From assembly GCF_002432125.1 (NCBI RefSeq), contig NZ_DJFS01000045.1, forward strand, positions 1-37,280: a DNA stretch of 37,280 nucleotides, written 5' to 3'. This document shows, piece by piece, positions 15,669 through 24,616 of the stretch (positions within the stretch are counted from its first letter, which is position 1; each line of letters begins with the position of its first letter). The notes below the pieces were generated by a model, which worked only from the letters and a program-made list of their open reading frames with translations, had not been told where the DNA came from and did not search any database. The DNA is from Brevundimonas sp. UBA5866 (GTDB taxonomy: Bacteria > Pseudomonadota > Alphaproteobacteria > Caulobacterales > Caulobacteraceae). The position numbers and the translations under genes were made by a program.

Positions 15669-16250
15669 TTAGACAGCCAGGACGCCGAGATGTTCGAGCA
15701 GGATCTTGGTGCCCAGCAGGATCAGCGCGATACCGCCGACGATTTCGGCCGCGCGGCCCAGTTTGGTGCCTGCGAATTTGCCGATCAGCATGCCCAGGGT
15801 GGCAAGGCAGAAGGTGGTTGCGCCGATGGCGGCGGCGATGACCCAGATATTGGCTCCCAGAAACGCCAGACCAATCCCTACGGCACCGGCGTCGATAGAG
15901 GTGCCGACAGCGGTGGCGATCAGGGTCAGAAGGCCGCGCTTGCGCGGGGCTTCTTCCTCGTCTTCATCGGCCCCATCACGGGTCAGGCCCTCATGGAGCA
16001 TCTTCCCGCCGACCGCGCCCAGAAGCGCAAAGGCGATCCAGTGGTCGATCGCTTCGACCAGTCCTGCAGCGATCAGGCCGATGCCAAATCCGACCAGAGG
16101 GGTAATGGCCTCGATGATACCGAAGACCATGCCCTGACGCAGGGCTTGCGGCACCGTCGGCCGGTGCTGGGCACCGCGGCCGATGGCAGCAGCAAATGCA
16201 TCGGCGGACATGCTGAGTGACAGCACGGCAATGGCGATAGGCGACATCAT
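15669..16250 (-). CDS. mntP: Manganese efflux pump MntP
   Basis: This is a 193-residue membrane protein with six helices in two related halves, as in MntP (YebN). The conserved acidic membrane motifs are SMSADAFAAAIGRG near the N-terminus and TAVGTSIDAGAVGIGLAF in the second half. A charged cytoplasmic loop (DGADEDEEEAPRKRG) lies between the halves. It exports Mn2+ and protects from manganese excess. ATG 16250 (MMSPIAIAVL) or the adjacent ATG 16247 are both possible; translations beginning further upstream run into the leader. The leader carries a probable Mn2+ riboswitch, which strongly supports the assignment. There is no space for a terminator before the convergent neighbour. Confidence 0.93.
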   Translation of the reverse strand: MMSPIAIAVLSLSMSADAFAAAIGRGAQHRPTVPQALRQGMVFGIIEAITPLVGFGIGLIAAGLVEAIDHWIAFALLGAVGGKMLHEGLTRDGADEDEEEAPRKRGLLTLIATAVGTSIDAGAVGIGLAFLGANIWVIAAAIGATTFCLATLGMLIGKFAGTKLGRAAEIVGGIALILLGTKILLEHLGVLAV

Positions 16251-16317
16251 GAAACAAATTACAGGGCCGGACGCGTGACAGCACACCCCGGGCGCAGGCC
16301 GGCTCGGCCCCCGAGGA

Positions 16318-16422
16318 CGTGCTGGTCTCGCTAGGCGGAAAATCCGCTGATCGCGCCATGCCTTTCGGCAAGTGTGTTGACACGATCCCGACTGAGGGAT
16401 GTCGGCAGCTACTCCCCAACGG
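16318..16422 (-). promoter_or_regulatory. yybP-ykoY manganese riboswitch in the mntP leader
   Basis: Read on the minus strand, the leader contains GGGGAGTAGC (16417-16408), then GTCAACA (16381-16375), then GCGAGACC (16331-16324). These are in the order and spacing of the conserved core of the yybP-ykoY class, and GTTGG before and CCAGC after the core can close the basal helix P1. This class binds Mn2+ and switches on exporters such as mntP. The mntP start lies about 70 bases further on, leaving room for an expression platform. The motif is recognised by eye; a covariance-model search would settle it. Confidence 0.82.
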
Positions 16423-16546
16423 GCGGGTGTCTATACCGTGTTTCCGCGCCCATCAAGGCCACCCGACCAGTGGCGTAGGCGACAAACCCTCCTATCTGTG
16501 ATACACGCCCGCCCTTATCCCCCTTACGCCGTAGGATTTTTTGGCC

Positions 16547-17728
16547 GTGAGCATCACGCTGGACCTCTCGCGCACTGTCGCATCGAAAGCCCCCGTCAAC
16601 CTGTCCGGTCTGACGCGCGAGGGCCTGCGTCAGGCGCTGATCGACGGCGGCATCTGCCCGCCGGAGAAGGCCAAGATGCGCGCCACTCAGGTCTGGCGCT
16701 GGATCCACCACTATGGCGTGACTGACTTCGCCCAGATGAGCGATGTGGCCAAGGAAACCCGCGCCAAACTGGCCGAGACCTTTGTGCTGGACCGCCCCGA
16801 GGTGGTCGAGCGTCTGGTGTCCAAGGACGGCACCCGCAAATGGCTGATCCGCATGGGGCCGGGTATCGAGGTCGAGACCGTCTATATCCCCGACGTGGGC
16901 CGTGCGGGCGCACTGTGTGTCTCGTCTCAGGTTGGCTGCACGCTGAACTGCACCTTCTGCCACACGGGCACGCAGAAGCTGGTGCGCAACCTGACCGCCG
17001 CCGAAATCGTGGCGCAGGTTCAGGTTGCCCGTGACGACCTCGAGGAATGGCCCTCGCCCAAAGAAGACCGCCGCCTGTCCAACATCGTCTTCATGGGCAT
17101 GGGCGAGCCGCTCTATAACCTCGACAACGTCTCGGACGCGATCGACATCATTTCGGACGGTGAGGGCATTGCCATCTCGCGTCGCCGCATCACGGTTTCG
17201 ACCTCGGGCGTGGTGCCGAAGATTCCGGAACTGGGCGAGCGCACCGGCACCATGCTGGCCATCAGCCTGCACGCCACCAACGACCCGCTGCGCGACAAGC
17301 TGGTGCCGCTGAACAAGAAATATCCGCTGGAACAGCTGATGGCGGCCATCCGCGCCTATCCGGGCCTCGGTAACTCCAAGCGCGTCACGTTCGAATACGT
17401 GATGCTGAAGGGCGTCAACGACAGCCCTGACGAAGCCCGCGCCATGTGCAAGCTGATTTCCGGCATTCCGGCCAAGATCAACCTGATCCCGTTCAACCCG
17501 TGGCCGGGTACCGACTATGAATGCTCGGACTGGAAGGCGATCGAGACGTTTGCCGCCATCCTGAACCGTGCGGGCTACGCCTCGCCGATCCGCACGCCGC
17601 GCGGCCGCGACATCCTCGCCGCCTGCGGTCAGCTGAAGTCGGAATCCGAGAAGAAGCGCGCCAGCGCCCTTCGTCAGGAACAGCAGGCGCAAGCTGAGGT
17701 TCAGGTCGAAGCTTCCGACGCAGCCTGA
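16547..17728 (+). CDS. rlmN: Dual-specificity rRNA/tRNA methyltransferase RlmN
   Basis: This is a 393-residue radical SAM enzyme that methylates C2 of adenine 2503 in 23S rRNA and A37 of certain tRNAs. The iron-sulfur motif CTLNCTFC places the cluster cysteines at C131, C135 and C138. FMGMGEPLYN follows, and the methyl-carrying cysteine is C360 in RGRDILAACGQL. I start at GTG 16547 (MSITLDLSR), which matches the N-terminus I remember for Caulobacter RlmN, with GTAGGA ten bases before it; TTG 16541 is an alternative with tighter spacing. A 30-residue charged Gln/Glu/Ala tail extends past the catalytic core. It stands alone, with a promoter presumably between it and the mntP leader. Confidence 0.95.
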   Translation: MSITLDLSRTVASKAPVNLSGLTREGLRQALIDGGICPPEKAKMRATQVWRWIHHYGVTDFAQMSDVAKETRAKLAETFVLDRPEVVERLVSKDGTRKWLIRMGPGIEVETVYIPDVGRAGALCVSSQVGCTLNCTFCHTGTQKLVRNLTAAEIVAQVQVARDDLEEWPSPKEDRRLSNIVFMGMGEPLYNLDNVSDAIDIISDGEGIAISRRRITVSTSGVVPKIPELGERTGTMLAISLHATNDPLRDKLVPLNKKYPLEQLMAAIRAYPGLGNSKRVTFEYVMLKGVNDSPDEARAMCKLISGIPAKINLIPFNPWPGTDYECSDWKAIETFAAILNRAGYASPIRTPRGRDILAACGQLKSESEKKRASALRQEQQAQAEVQVEASDAA

Positions 17729-17922
17729 GACCGCGTGTAACCCAAAAGCCAGTGCCGATATGGCGGCCCAGCGGCGTGTGGACGACCAGTAACGATCAGC
17801 AACAAGTCGTTGCAAGAATTGGCCATGCGTAATGCGGCCAAGGCTTGTCCAAATGTATTTAGGCGGGCAAGTCAGTTATAAGTTGTATTAGCGCTACGGC
17901 TCGAGGGGCCTTTCCGTAACCG

Positions 17923-18366
17923 ATGACTACGTCCAACGTCACAGATGTGCTTTCGAGCCCAGAGGTGCAGGCTTTTGCCAACGGCTTCCCTGTGATGATG
18001 CTGCATCTGCTGATCACACTGGGTCTTCTGGTTGTTGCCTCGACGGTTTACGCCCTGCTGACACCGTGGCGCGAGGTACACCTGATCCGTCAGGGCAATG
18101 TGGCGGCGGCGACCGGCTTTGGCGCTGTCCTGATCAGTCTGGCCATTCCGTTGGCCGTGTCGCTGTCCGTTTCGGACTCCATCCGTGACATTGTGATCTG
18201 GGGCGTTGCGACCATTGTGCTGCAACTGCTGGTGTTCCGTGTGGTCGATCTGTTGCTGACGGGCCTGCCCCAGCGCATCGAACGCGGCGAGGTTTCCGCA
18301 GCCATTGTTTTGGCGGGCGCCAAGCTGGCCACGGCACTTGTCATTGCCGCATCACTGACGGGCTGA
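17923..18366 (+). CDS. DUF350 family membrane protein
   Basis: This is a 147-residue protein with four hydrophobic helices in two similar pairs: MMLHLLITLGLLVVASTVYA, then AAATGFGAVLISLAIPLAVS, VIWGVATIVLQLLVFRVVDL, and AAIVLAGAKLATALVIAASL. The spacing and the polar segment REVHLIRQGN before the second helix fit DUF350, a family of unknown function often found beside stress or polyamine-related genes. It is followed after only 10 bases by a membrane-anchored trypsin-like protein, so the two are probably co-transcribed. The 194 bases before it show no recognisable element apart from an AT-rich stretch (about 17850-17890) that may hold the promoter. Confidence 0.8.
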   Translation: MTTSNVTDVLSSPEVQAFANGFPVMMLHLLITLGLLVVASTVYALLTPWREVHLIRQGNVAAATGFGAVLISLAIPLAVSLSVSDSIRDIVIWGVATIVLQLLVFRVVDLLLTGLPQRIERGEVSAAIVLAGAKLATALVIAASLTG

Positions 18367-18376
18367 GGTCGCAGCC

Positions 18377-19204
18377 GTGCGTCTGCCCCTGCCTGACTGG
18401 TTGATCTATAGCTCGGTCATCGGGGTGATCCTGATTGCCTCGCTCAGCCGTGGGGAAAAGGCCAACGTACCGGCGGGGGAGCAACCGCCCGTATCCGAGA
18501 ACACGACCGAGCTTCTGGGCCCGATCACGCCTTTTGATCCCACGGTGGTCGTGGAATCCGACAATGATGCGCGCCCGCAAATGGGCACGGCTTTTTCAAT
18601 CGCGGACGATGGGCGCTGGATCACTGCCCGCCACGTGGTCGAGGGCTGCCGCCAGCCGGCGTTGATCATCGACAAGAACCGTGCCCTGGCGGCGGACGTA
18701 CGTCTGGCGGCCAAGACCGATGTGGCGATGCTGTTGACTGACGGTGGCCCGCCAGCCCTGCCCCTGGCCCCAGAAGAGCCGTTATACAAGGGCCAGCGCG
18801 CCTTCCACCCCGGCTATCCCCAGGGCAAGGCCGGAGAGGTCGCATCGCGCCTGATCGGACGTGAGACGCTGAAAGTGCGTGGGCGCAACAACTATGACGA
18901 GCCGGTGCTGGCGTGGGCCGAGTCCGGTCGCACCACAGGACTGGATGGCACGCTGTCGGGCCTGTCCGGGGCGCCGGTCATCGACCGCCGGGGGCGTGTT
19001 CTGGGGGTAACGATCGCGGAGTCGCCGCGCAGGGGCCGTATCTACACGACGGCCCCCAGCAGCTTTGTCGCTGCCGTCGGCTCGCACAGAGGGCGTGAAG
19101 CCGACGGATTGGGACAGGTGGTGACGACGCGCAACTATGGTGCGGTCGCCGACCAGCTGAGGCGCGACCTGCGCGTGGCACAGGTCGTCTGCCTCGCCGT
19201 CTGA
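18377..19204 (+). CDS. Membrane-anchored trypsin-like serine protease
   Basis: This is a 275-residue protein starting at GTG 18377. The first 23 residues contain an uncleaved-looking hydrophobic anchor (WLIYSSVIGVILIASL). A chymotrypsin-fold domain follows with a recognisable triad: H86 in GRWITARHVVEGC, D115 in KTDVAML and S197 in GLSGAPVID. No PDZ domain follows, unlike DegP-type proteases, so it is a short stand-alone S1 type (DUF-like trypsin_2). It should act at the periplasmic face of the inner membrane. The pair with the upstream DUF350 gene suggests a joint role, possibly in envelope stress, but this is inference. Its stop is three bases from that of the convergent M16 gene. Confidence 0.82.
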   Translation: MRLPLPDWLIYSSVIGVILIASLSRGEKANVPAGEQPPVSENTTELLGPITPFDPTVVVESDNDARPQMGTAFSIADDGRWITARHVVEGCRQPALIIDKNRALAADVRLAAKTDVAMLLTDGGPPALPLAPEEPLYKGQRAFHPGYPQGKAGEVASRLIGRETLKVRGRNNYDEPVLAWAESGRTTGLDGTLSGLSGAPVIDRRGRVLGVTIAESPRRGRIYTTAPSSFVAAVGSHRGREADGLGQVVTTRNYGAVADQLRRDLRVAQVVCLAV

Positions 19205-19207
19205 GGT

Positions 19208-22063
19208 CTAGCGCAGCGTCGAGCTGTCCAGATTCAGATCCGTGGCGTTGATGACCTCAACGTTCGGATACTTCTCGCGCACCTTGTCCAGGAACAGGGC
19301 GGCATTGCCGGTGATGACGATATTGCTGCGGTTTGCCGGGATCTTGTCGGCAAAGGCGGCACGGACGTCTTCGGGCGACAGTTGGCTCAGGCGCGTCGCA
19401 TAGGTCGACAGGTCGCTGAGCGGCAGATCATAGGCCGCCAGATCGGCCACCAGAGCCGCCAGACCCGTTACGCTTTCCAGATTGCGGCCAAAGCCGCCGC
19501 TCAGAATGGCGCGACGCGGGCTGAGTTCGGTCTCGGGGGCAGCGGTCTCGCCCATCTTGGCCAGTTCGGCGACCAGGAGCTCGGCCACTTCGGCTGCGGT
19601 CTCGTTCTTGGTCTGGGTCGAGGCGCGGAACATGCCGCCAACGGTCTGGGCACCGACATCGGACCACACGCCATAGCTCAGGCCGCGCTTGATGCGGATT
19701 TCCTGATTGAGGCGCGAGGTATAGCTGCCACCCAGCAGGGTGTTGCCCAGATCCAGCGCAAGGAAGGAGTCATCATTGCGCGGCACGCTGCGTTGCGACA
19801 CCGTCACTGCGGCCTGACCGGCATCGGGCAGGTTGATGACCACGACGCGTGGCTCGGCCTGGTTCGGTGCCACAGCCACCTTGGCCGGTGCGGCGTTGCT
19901 TTGGGCGCGCCAGTTGCCAAAGGCCTGCTCGGCCAGACGGCGGGCGCTGGCTTCGGTCACATCACCGGCAAAGGTAAGCACCACCTGGTCCGGGCGCATA
20001 TAGGTGTCGTGATAGCGAACCAGATCGTCGCGGGTCACATTGTTCAAAGAGCGCTCTGACGGCACATTGCCATAGGGCGTGCCTGCAAAGTTCAGGCGCA
20101 CCGTGGCCATGCTGGCCAGCGAGCTGGGCTGGTTCAGCGAGATACGCAGGTTGTCCAGCGTCTGCAGGCGCTGGCGGTCCAGTTCCTCGGGCGAGAAGGC
20201 CGGATCGATGACAAGCTGCGACGCCAGACCGATGGCCTGATCGAACACATTGGTCGGGCTCATGACGTACACCGAGATGAAGTCATCATCTGAATTGGCG
20301 TTGAGCACGGCACCCAATTGCTCGATCTGGGTGGCCACCTGCGGGGCGCTCAGACGGTTGGTGCCCTGCGTCAGCAGCTTGGCGACCAGCTCTGCCGTGC
20401 CGGACTTGCCTTCCGGATCGGACGAGGAGCCGTTCTTGAAGGTCAGGCTGGCGGCGAGCAGCGGCAGGCCCGGCTTGGGAGCCACGACCACGCGCATGCC
20501 GTTGTCGAGCTTGAACTCGGTGACCGACGGGGTAGCCGGAATGATGTCGGCAGCCGGTTGCGGGATCCGGGCGCGCTGGCCTTCCGGCTTCAGAACCGAC
20601 GGCGTGCCAGCCGGAGCCAGATCATCCACCTTGACCGGGGCGGTCATGTTGATGGTCTGGGGCGTTTCCGGATGGGCCTCGTCGGCGGCCTTATAGCGCA
20701 GCGTGACCTGACGCTGCGGCGTCAGATACTGGTTGGCGACGCGCTGGATATCGGCAGCGGTAACCTGCTGGATCTTCTGGATCTGTGTGTCGGCGGTGGT
20801 CGGGTCATTGGTGCGGATCAGCGCCCAGCCCAGCGCGCTGGCGCGGCCTTGGGCACCCTCACGCGAGCGCAGGGTGCTGAACACCAGCTCGTTCTTGGCC
20901 TCGACCAGTTCGGCTTCGGACACCGGCGAGGTGCGCAGACGCTCGAACTCGCGCTCGATCAGCGCCTTGCCGTCCTCGGCCGTCTTGCCGTCCGACAGGA
21001 TGGCGAAGGTGTTGAAGGTACCGGCCTGTTGGTTGACGTCGGAGCTGGCGTCTACTTCTGAGGCGGCTTGGGCGTCATAGACGAGCGACTTGTACAGCCG
21101 GCTGCTTTCGCCCGTGGACAGGATGCCGGCCAGTACCGACAGGGCCGGCGTATCCGGATGGCTGGCCGGAACCGTGTGCCAGCCGACAAAGATGCCTTCC
21201 AGCGGCACGTTCGGCGCATAGATGACGCGGTCCTTCGGGCCTGTCATTTCCGGTTCGGTGACATTATTGGCCGGGATCGGGGTGGCCCCCTTTTTCAGCG
21301 GGCCGAAATACTGGTCCACCCAACGGTCGAGCTGGGCCTGGTCGAAATTGCCGTCAACAATCAGGATGGCGTTGTCAGGGCGGTAATAGGTGCTGTGGAA
21401 ACGGCGCACTTCTTCAACCGTGGCCGCTTCCAGCTCTTCGATCGAGCCGATCGTCGGGCGACGATAGGGATGCTCGGTGTAGAAGGCTTCGGAGACGAAC
21501 AGGCCGAACAGGCGGCCATAGGGGCTGGCCAGAACACCCTGGCGGTATTCTTCCTTCACGACGTCGCGTTCGGATTTGAAGTTCTCCTCGTCGACGACCA
21601 GCGTGCCCATGCGGTCCGCTTCGGCGAACAGGATGCGCTCCAGATGGTTCGCCGGAACCACGGCGTGATAGGCGGTCACGTCGGAAGAGGTGAAGGCGTT
21701 GTTATAGCCGCCGACATCTTCGGTCAGGCGGTCAAAGGTTTCGTTCGGGACGTTTTCCGTCGCCTTGAACATCAGGTGTTCGAACAGGTGGGCAAAGCCC
21801 GAACGGCCCGAGGGGTCGTCCTTGCCACCCACGCGGTACCACATGTGAACCGCCACGCTGGCGGTGCCGGAGTTCGGTCTCGAATAGACTTCGAGGCCAT
21901 TGGCGAGCACCCGTCGCGTATAGCCCAGCGGCGGCACCGTTACCGTCGAGGTCGCCTGGGTTGCGGCAGCAGGGACGGCGGGGACGGGTGTGGCAAGGGC
22001 AGGAACCGCTGTGCTGAGAGCCAGAACCGAGGCGGCAGCGCAGAAAAGGTGGCGGGTCTTCAT
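19208..22063 (-). CDS. Two-domain M16 (pitrilysin/insulinase) zinc peptidase, secreted
   Basis: This is a 951-residue periplasmic peptidase with a signal peptide (MKTRHLFCAAASVLALSTAV, cleaved after PALA). It contains two M16 halves. The first is active: inverted zinc motif HLFEH gives H92, E95 and H96, and the third ligand is probably E172 in DVVKEEYRQG. The second half (from about residue 510) keeps the fold (FKLDNGMRVVVAPKPGLPLL) but lacks HxxEH, as in other fused M16 proteins. It likely degrades peptides in the periplasm. ATG 22063 has GGAG six bases before it, which decides against the longer reading. It faces the trypsin-like gene tail to tail and is preceded in the same direction by the isoaspartyl peptidase gene, 100 bases away. 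Confidence 0.92.
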   Translation of the reverse strand: MKTRHLFCAAASVLALSTAVPALATPVPAVPAAATQATSTVTVPPLGYTRRVLANGLEVYSRPNSGTASVAVHMWYRVGGKDDPSGRSGFAHLFEHLMFKATENVPNETFDRLTEDVGGYNNAFTSSDVTAYHAVVPANHLERILFAEADRMGTLVVDEENFKSERDVVKEEYRQGVLASPYGRLFGLFVSEAFYTEHPYRRPTIGSIEELEAATVEEVRRFHSTYYRPDNAILIVDGNFDQAQLDRWVDQYFGPLKKGATPIPANNVTEPEMTGPKDRVIYAPNVPLEGIFVGWHTVPASHPDTPALSVLAGILSTGESSRLYKSLVYDAQAASEVDASSDVNQQAGTFNTFAILSDGKTAEDGKALIEREFERLRTSPVSEAELVEAKNELVFSTLRSREGAQGRASALGWALIRTNDPTTADTQIQKIQQVTAADIQRVANQYLTPQRQVTLRYKAADEAHPETPQTINMTAPVKVDDLAPAGTPSVLKPEGQRARIPQPAADIIPATPSVTEFKLDNGMRVVVAPKPGLPLLAASLTFKNGSSSDPEGKSGTAELVAKLLTQGTNRLSAPQVATQIEQLGAVLNANSDDDFISVYVMSPTNVFDQAIGLASQLVIDPAFSPEELDRQRLQTLDNLRISLNQPSSLASMATVRLNFAGTPYGNVPSERSLNNVTRDDLVRYHDTYMRPDQVVLTFAGDVTEASARRLAEQAFGNWRAQSNAAPAKVAVAPNQAEPRVVVINLPDAGQAAVTVSQRSVPRNDDSFLALDLGNTLLGGSYTSRLNQEIRIKRGLSYGVWSDVGAQTVGGMFRASTQTKNETAAEVAELLVAELAKMGETAAPETELSPRRAILSGGFGRNLESVTGLAALVADLAAYDLPLSDLSTYATRLSQLSPEDVRAAFADKIPANRSNIVITGNAALFLDKVREKYPNVEVINATDLNLDSSTLR

Positions 22064-22162
22064 GGACCACTCCAGGTTGTAAGTACTAGCGGACACGACT
22101 CAATGCCTGAACCTTGGAATTCGCACCGCCCCTTAAGGTAAAATTTTTTGAAGCCTGCCGGT

Positions 22163-23038
22163 TTAGTTATTGAATACCCGCACCTCTATCCGGCCTTCCG
22201 AATCCAGCCAGGCGCGTTTCATGCCCTGGCTGTTATAGGGGTCGGCAATGTTGCCGTTGCGGTCCAGAGCGATCAGGCCGCCGTCGCCACCCATCTGGCC
22301 AATGCGATCAATCGTGGCTTGAGCGGCTTTTTGTAAAGGCTGGCCAGCCGAAACGGCGATGGCGGTGCGGGCAGCCGCAGCCGCGCGGATGAAGTATTCG
22401 CCCTGGCCGGTGCAAGACACAGCAGCATCGCCGTCAGCCCACGTCCCTGCGGCGGGAATGGGTGTGTCGCCGACCCGGCCCGGCATCTTGCCGAAAACAC
22501 CGGCGGTCGAGGTGGCCGCAGCCAACCTGCCTTGGGTATCCAGAACACAGACGCCCACCGTGCCGTGGCTGAGCGTACCGGGCGGGTGGTTGTCCTCGCC
22601 CTTGCCTGCGCGGGTGTACCAATTGTCGGGATCGGTGACGGGTTCCAGCGCTTGCTCTCGCGCAAAACGGGCGGCACCACTGCCCGCCAGCATGACGTGC
22701 GGGGTCCTGTCCATTACGGCACGGGCAGCCACCACCGGATTGCGGAAACCCTGCAAGGCGGCAACGGATCCGGCCTTTTGAGTGTCGCCGCACATGATGC
22801 TGGCATCCAGCTCGTACTCGCCTGCCAGATTGGGCGATGCGCCGCGCCCGGCGACATAGAGGCCGGAATCTTCGAGCATCACAACGGTTTCGACGGCGAC
22901 GTCCAGCGCGGATGCCCCGTCTTCGAGCCGTGCCTTCATCGCCTCCACCACTTCGCGCATGTGAACGATCTCGCGATCATAGTTGCGCTCGCGGCGGGCA
23001 CCTGCGCCGCCGTGCAGGATCAAAGCGGGACGGACCAT
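22163..23038 (-). CDS. Isoaspartyl peptidase / type III L-asparaginase (Ntn hydrolase)
   Basis: This is a 291-residue plant-type asparaginase. The enzyme is made as a precursor that cuts itself before a threonine, which then becomes the nucleophile; here that is T160 in LSHGTVGVCVLD. Other family features are ILHGGAGA at the N-terminus, AGRGASPNLAGEYELDA, and GTWADGDAAVSCTGQGEYFI in the beta subunit. It removes damaged beta-aspartyl peptides and can hydrolyse asparagine. No signal peptide is seen, so it is cytoplasmic. The start is ATG 23038, directly preceded by a good AGGAG. With the downstream M16 peptidase it may form a peptide-degradation unit. The region towards the divergent oxidoreductase gene (23039-23139) holds an imperfect inverted repeat TAGGC...GCCTA. 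Confidence 0.9.
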   Translation of the reverse strand: MVRPALILHGGAGARRERNYDREIVHMREVVEAMKARLEDGASALDVAVETVVMLEDSGLYVAGRGASPNLAGEYELDASIMCGDTQKAGSVAALQGFRNPVVAARAVMDRTPHVMLAGSGAARFAREQALEPVTDPDNWYTRAGKGEDNHPPGTLSHGTVGVCVLDTQGRLAAATSTAGVFGKMPGRVGDTPIPAAGTWADGDAAVSCTGQGEYFIRAAAAARTAIAVSAGQPLQKAAQATIDRIGQMGGDGGLIALDRNGNIADPYNSQGMKRAWLDSEGRIEVRVFNN

Positions 23039-23139
23039 GAATGCTCCTAAAACGGTGTTAGGCCTCTAGGCAGGAGCCTATGGCGTGCATTAGCGTCTGG
23101 ATTGTGTCGGCCAAGCCGTTGGGGAGCGAAGTAGTATCC

Positions 23140-24141
23140 ATGCGCGCAGTTTTGTCCAAGAGCCCGGGTGGTCCGGAAACGCTAGTTGTAGAAGACGTCA
23201 TGGATCCGACGCCCGCCAAGGGCGAGGTCGTGATCGAGGTTAAGGCTGTCGGCATCAACTATCCGGATGCCCTGATCATCGAGGATCGCTACCAGTTCAA
23301 GCCCGAGCGGCCTTTCTCGCCCGGTGCCGAGGTTGCTGGCGTGGTGGATGCGGTCGGCGAAGGCGTCAAGGGCGTCCGCCGCGGTGACCGTGTGATTGCC
23401 GTTCCCGGATGGGGCGGTCTGGCGGAACGTATCGCCGTCAGGGCCGACCAGCTGATCCCCATTCCCGATGGCATGGATTTCCAGACGGCCGCGGCCTTCA
23501 TCATGACCTATGGCACCTCCTATTATGCCCTCAAGGACCGCGCCAATCTGCAGCCGGGCGAAACCCTTCTGGTTTTGGGGGCCGCCGGTGGCGTAGGCGC
23601 TGCGGCGGTCGAGCTGGGCAAGGCTATGGGCGCTCGCGTGGTCGCGGCAGCCTCGACCAATGACAAGGTAGAGTTCGCGCTGGAACTGGGCGCTGACAAC
23701 GGGCTCATCTATCCCTCCGGTCCGATGGACAAGGCCGCGCAAAAGGAACTGGCCGGAGAGTTCAAACTGGCCACGGGGCGCGATGGTGCCGATGTGGTCT
23801 ATGATCCCGTCGGTGGGGATTATGCGGAACCGGCGCTGCGGGCGATGGACTGGAACGGCCGGTATCTGGTGGTCGGCTTTCCGGCCGGCATACCCTCGCT
23901 GCCGCTGAACCTGACCCTGCTCAAGTCAGTGTCCGTTGTCGGTGTGTTCTGGGGGGCGGCGGTGATGCGTGATCCTGCCGGGCATGCGGCCAATATGAAG
24001 GCGCTCATGGCCTACTATGCGGAAGGCCGTATCAAGCCTCGCATCTCGGGCGTCTTCCCGCTGGAGCGTGCCGCCGATGCGATCAAGGCGCTGAACACGC
24101 GTTCGGCTATGGGCAAGATTGTGGTTGTGACCGAGGACTAG
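23140..24141 (+). CDS. NAD(P)H:quinone oxidoreductase, zinc-free MDR family
   Basis: This is a 333-residue medium-chain reductase of the quinone oxidoreductase/zeta-crystallin type. It has an N-terminal GroES-like domain (VKAVGINYPDALIIEDRYQ, then FSPGAEVAGVVDAVGEGV) and a Rossmann domain with the NADPH motif VLGAAGGVGAAAVELGKAMG. The zinc-binding cysteines of alcohol dehydrogenases are absent. It should reduce quinones or enone substrates. The start is ATG 23140; a GGGGAG lies 13 bases before it, a long spacing, and an upstream extension to 23080 is possible but unlike the family. Its stop overlaps the stop of the convergent YkvA gene by two bases. Confidence 0.87.
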   Translation: MRAVLSKSPGGPETLVVEDVMDPTPAKGEVVIEVKAVGINYPDALIIEDRYQFKPERPFSPGAEVAGVVDAVGEGVKGVRRGDRVIAVPGWGGLAERIAVRADQLIPIPDGMDFQTAAAFIMTYGTSYYALKDRANLQPGETLLVLGAAGGVGAAAVELGKAMGARVVAAASTNDKVEFALELGADNGLIYPSGPMDKAAQKELAGEFKLATGRDGADVVYDPVGGDYAEPALRAMDWNGRYLVVGFPAGIPSLPLNLTLLKSVSVVGVFWGAAVMRDPAGHAANMKALMAYYAEGRIKPRISGVFPLERAADAIKALNTRSAMGKIVVVTED

Positions 24142-24557
24142 GCTTCGGTCTCGGCTGACGGGTCCGCCCTGAGTTTTTCAAGCGTCTGACGTGCCCTGTC
24201 ATAGTGTCTGTCCTTGATGCTGGCCCCGAAGGTGGCCAGCACCGCCGCCAGAACAGCGGCGTCATCACTGAAGCCGACAACGGCGAACACATCGGGGATG
24301 GCATCGACCGGCATGACGAAATAGGCCAGTGCACCCAGCAGCATGGCCTTGGCGCGAAATGGCGTTTCAGGATCCTGTGTTGCGTACCATGCAGCGATGG
24401 CCTGCTTTGCAAACGGCACGCGTGAGGCCACACGGCGCATTTTTGGCCAGAAATCGCGTTTCACGTGCATCGCATTCGTTCTATGGACCACGGGCACAAG
24501 AGCCTTTGCTGGATCGATGGCATCCTGTGGGGATGCCGCTTTGGTTTTTGCGGGCAT
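24138..24557 (-). CDS. YkvA family (DUF1232) protein
   Basis: This is a 139-residue protein containing the short DUF1232 core: AKAMLLGALAYFVMPVDAIP followed by DVFAVVGFSDDAAVLAAVLA, a helical hairpin with the diagnostic P-x-D-x-IPD motif. The N-terminal 40 residues are basic and the C-terminus is charged. The function of the family is unknown; members are small and probably membrane-associated. It is divergent from the SDR gene with 59 bases between starts. The stop codon TAG (24138-24140) overlaps the TAG of the oxidoreductase gene on the other strand, so no terminator separates the two. Confidence 0.85.
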   Translation of the reverse strand: MPAKTKAASPQDAIDPAKALVPVVHRTNAMHVKRDFWPKMRRVASRVPFAKQAIAAWYATQDPETPFRAKAMLLGALAYFVMPVDAIPDVFAVVGFSDDAAVLAAVLATFGASIKDRHYDRARQTLEKLRADPSAETEA

Positions 24558-24616
24558 AACCGCTAAATCCCTTCAGCCAGTTCTGGGTTCAGATTTTTAT
24601 ATAGGAACGAATAGCG

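Noticed and set aside
23039..23139. An inverted repeat TAGGC...GCCTA between the isoaspartyl peptidase and the oxidoreductase genes
   Set aside because: Only five bases match on each side and the next positions do not pair; too weak to list as an operator.
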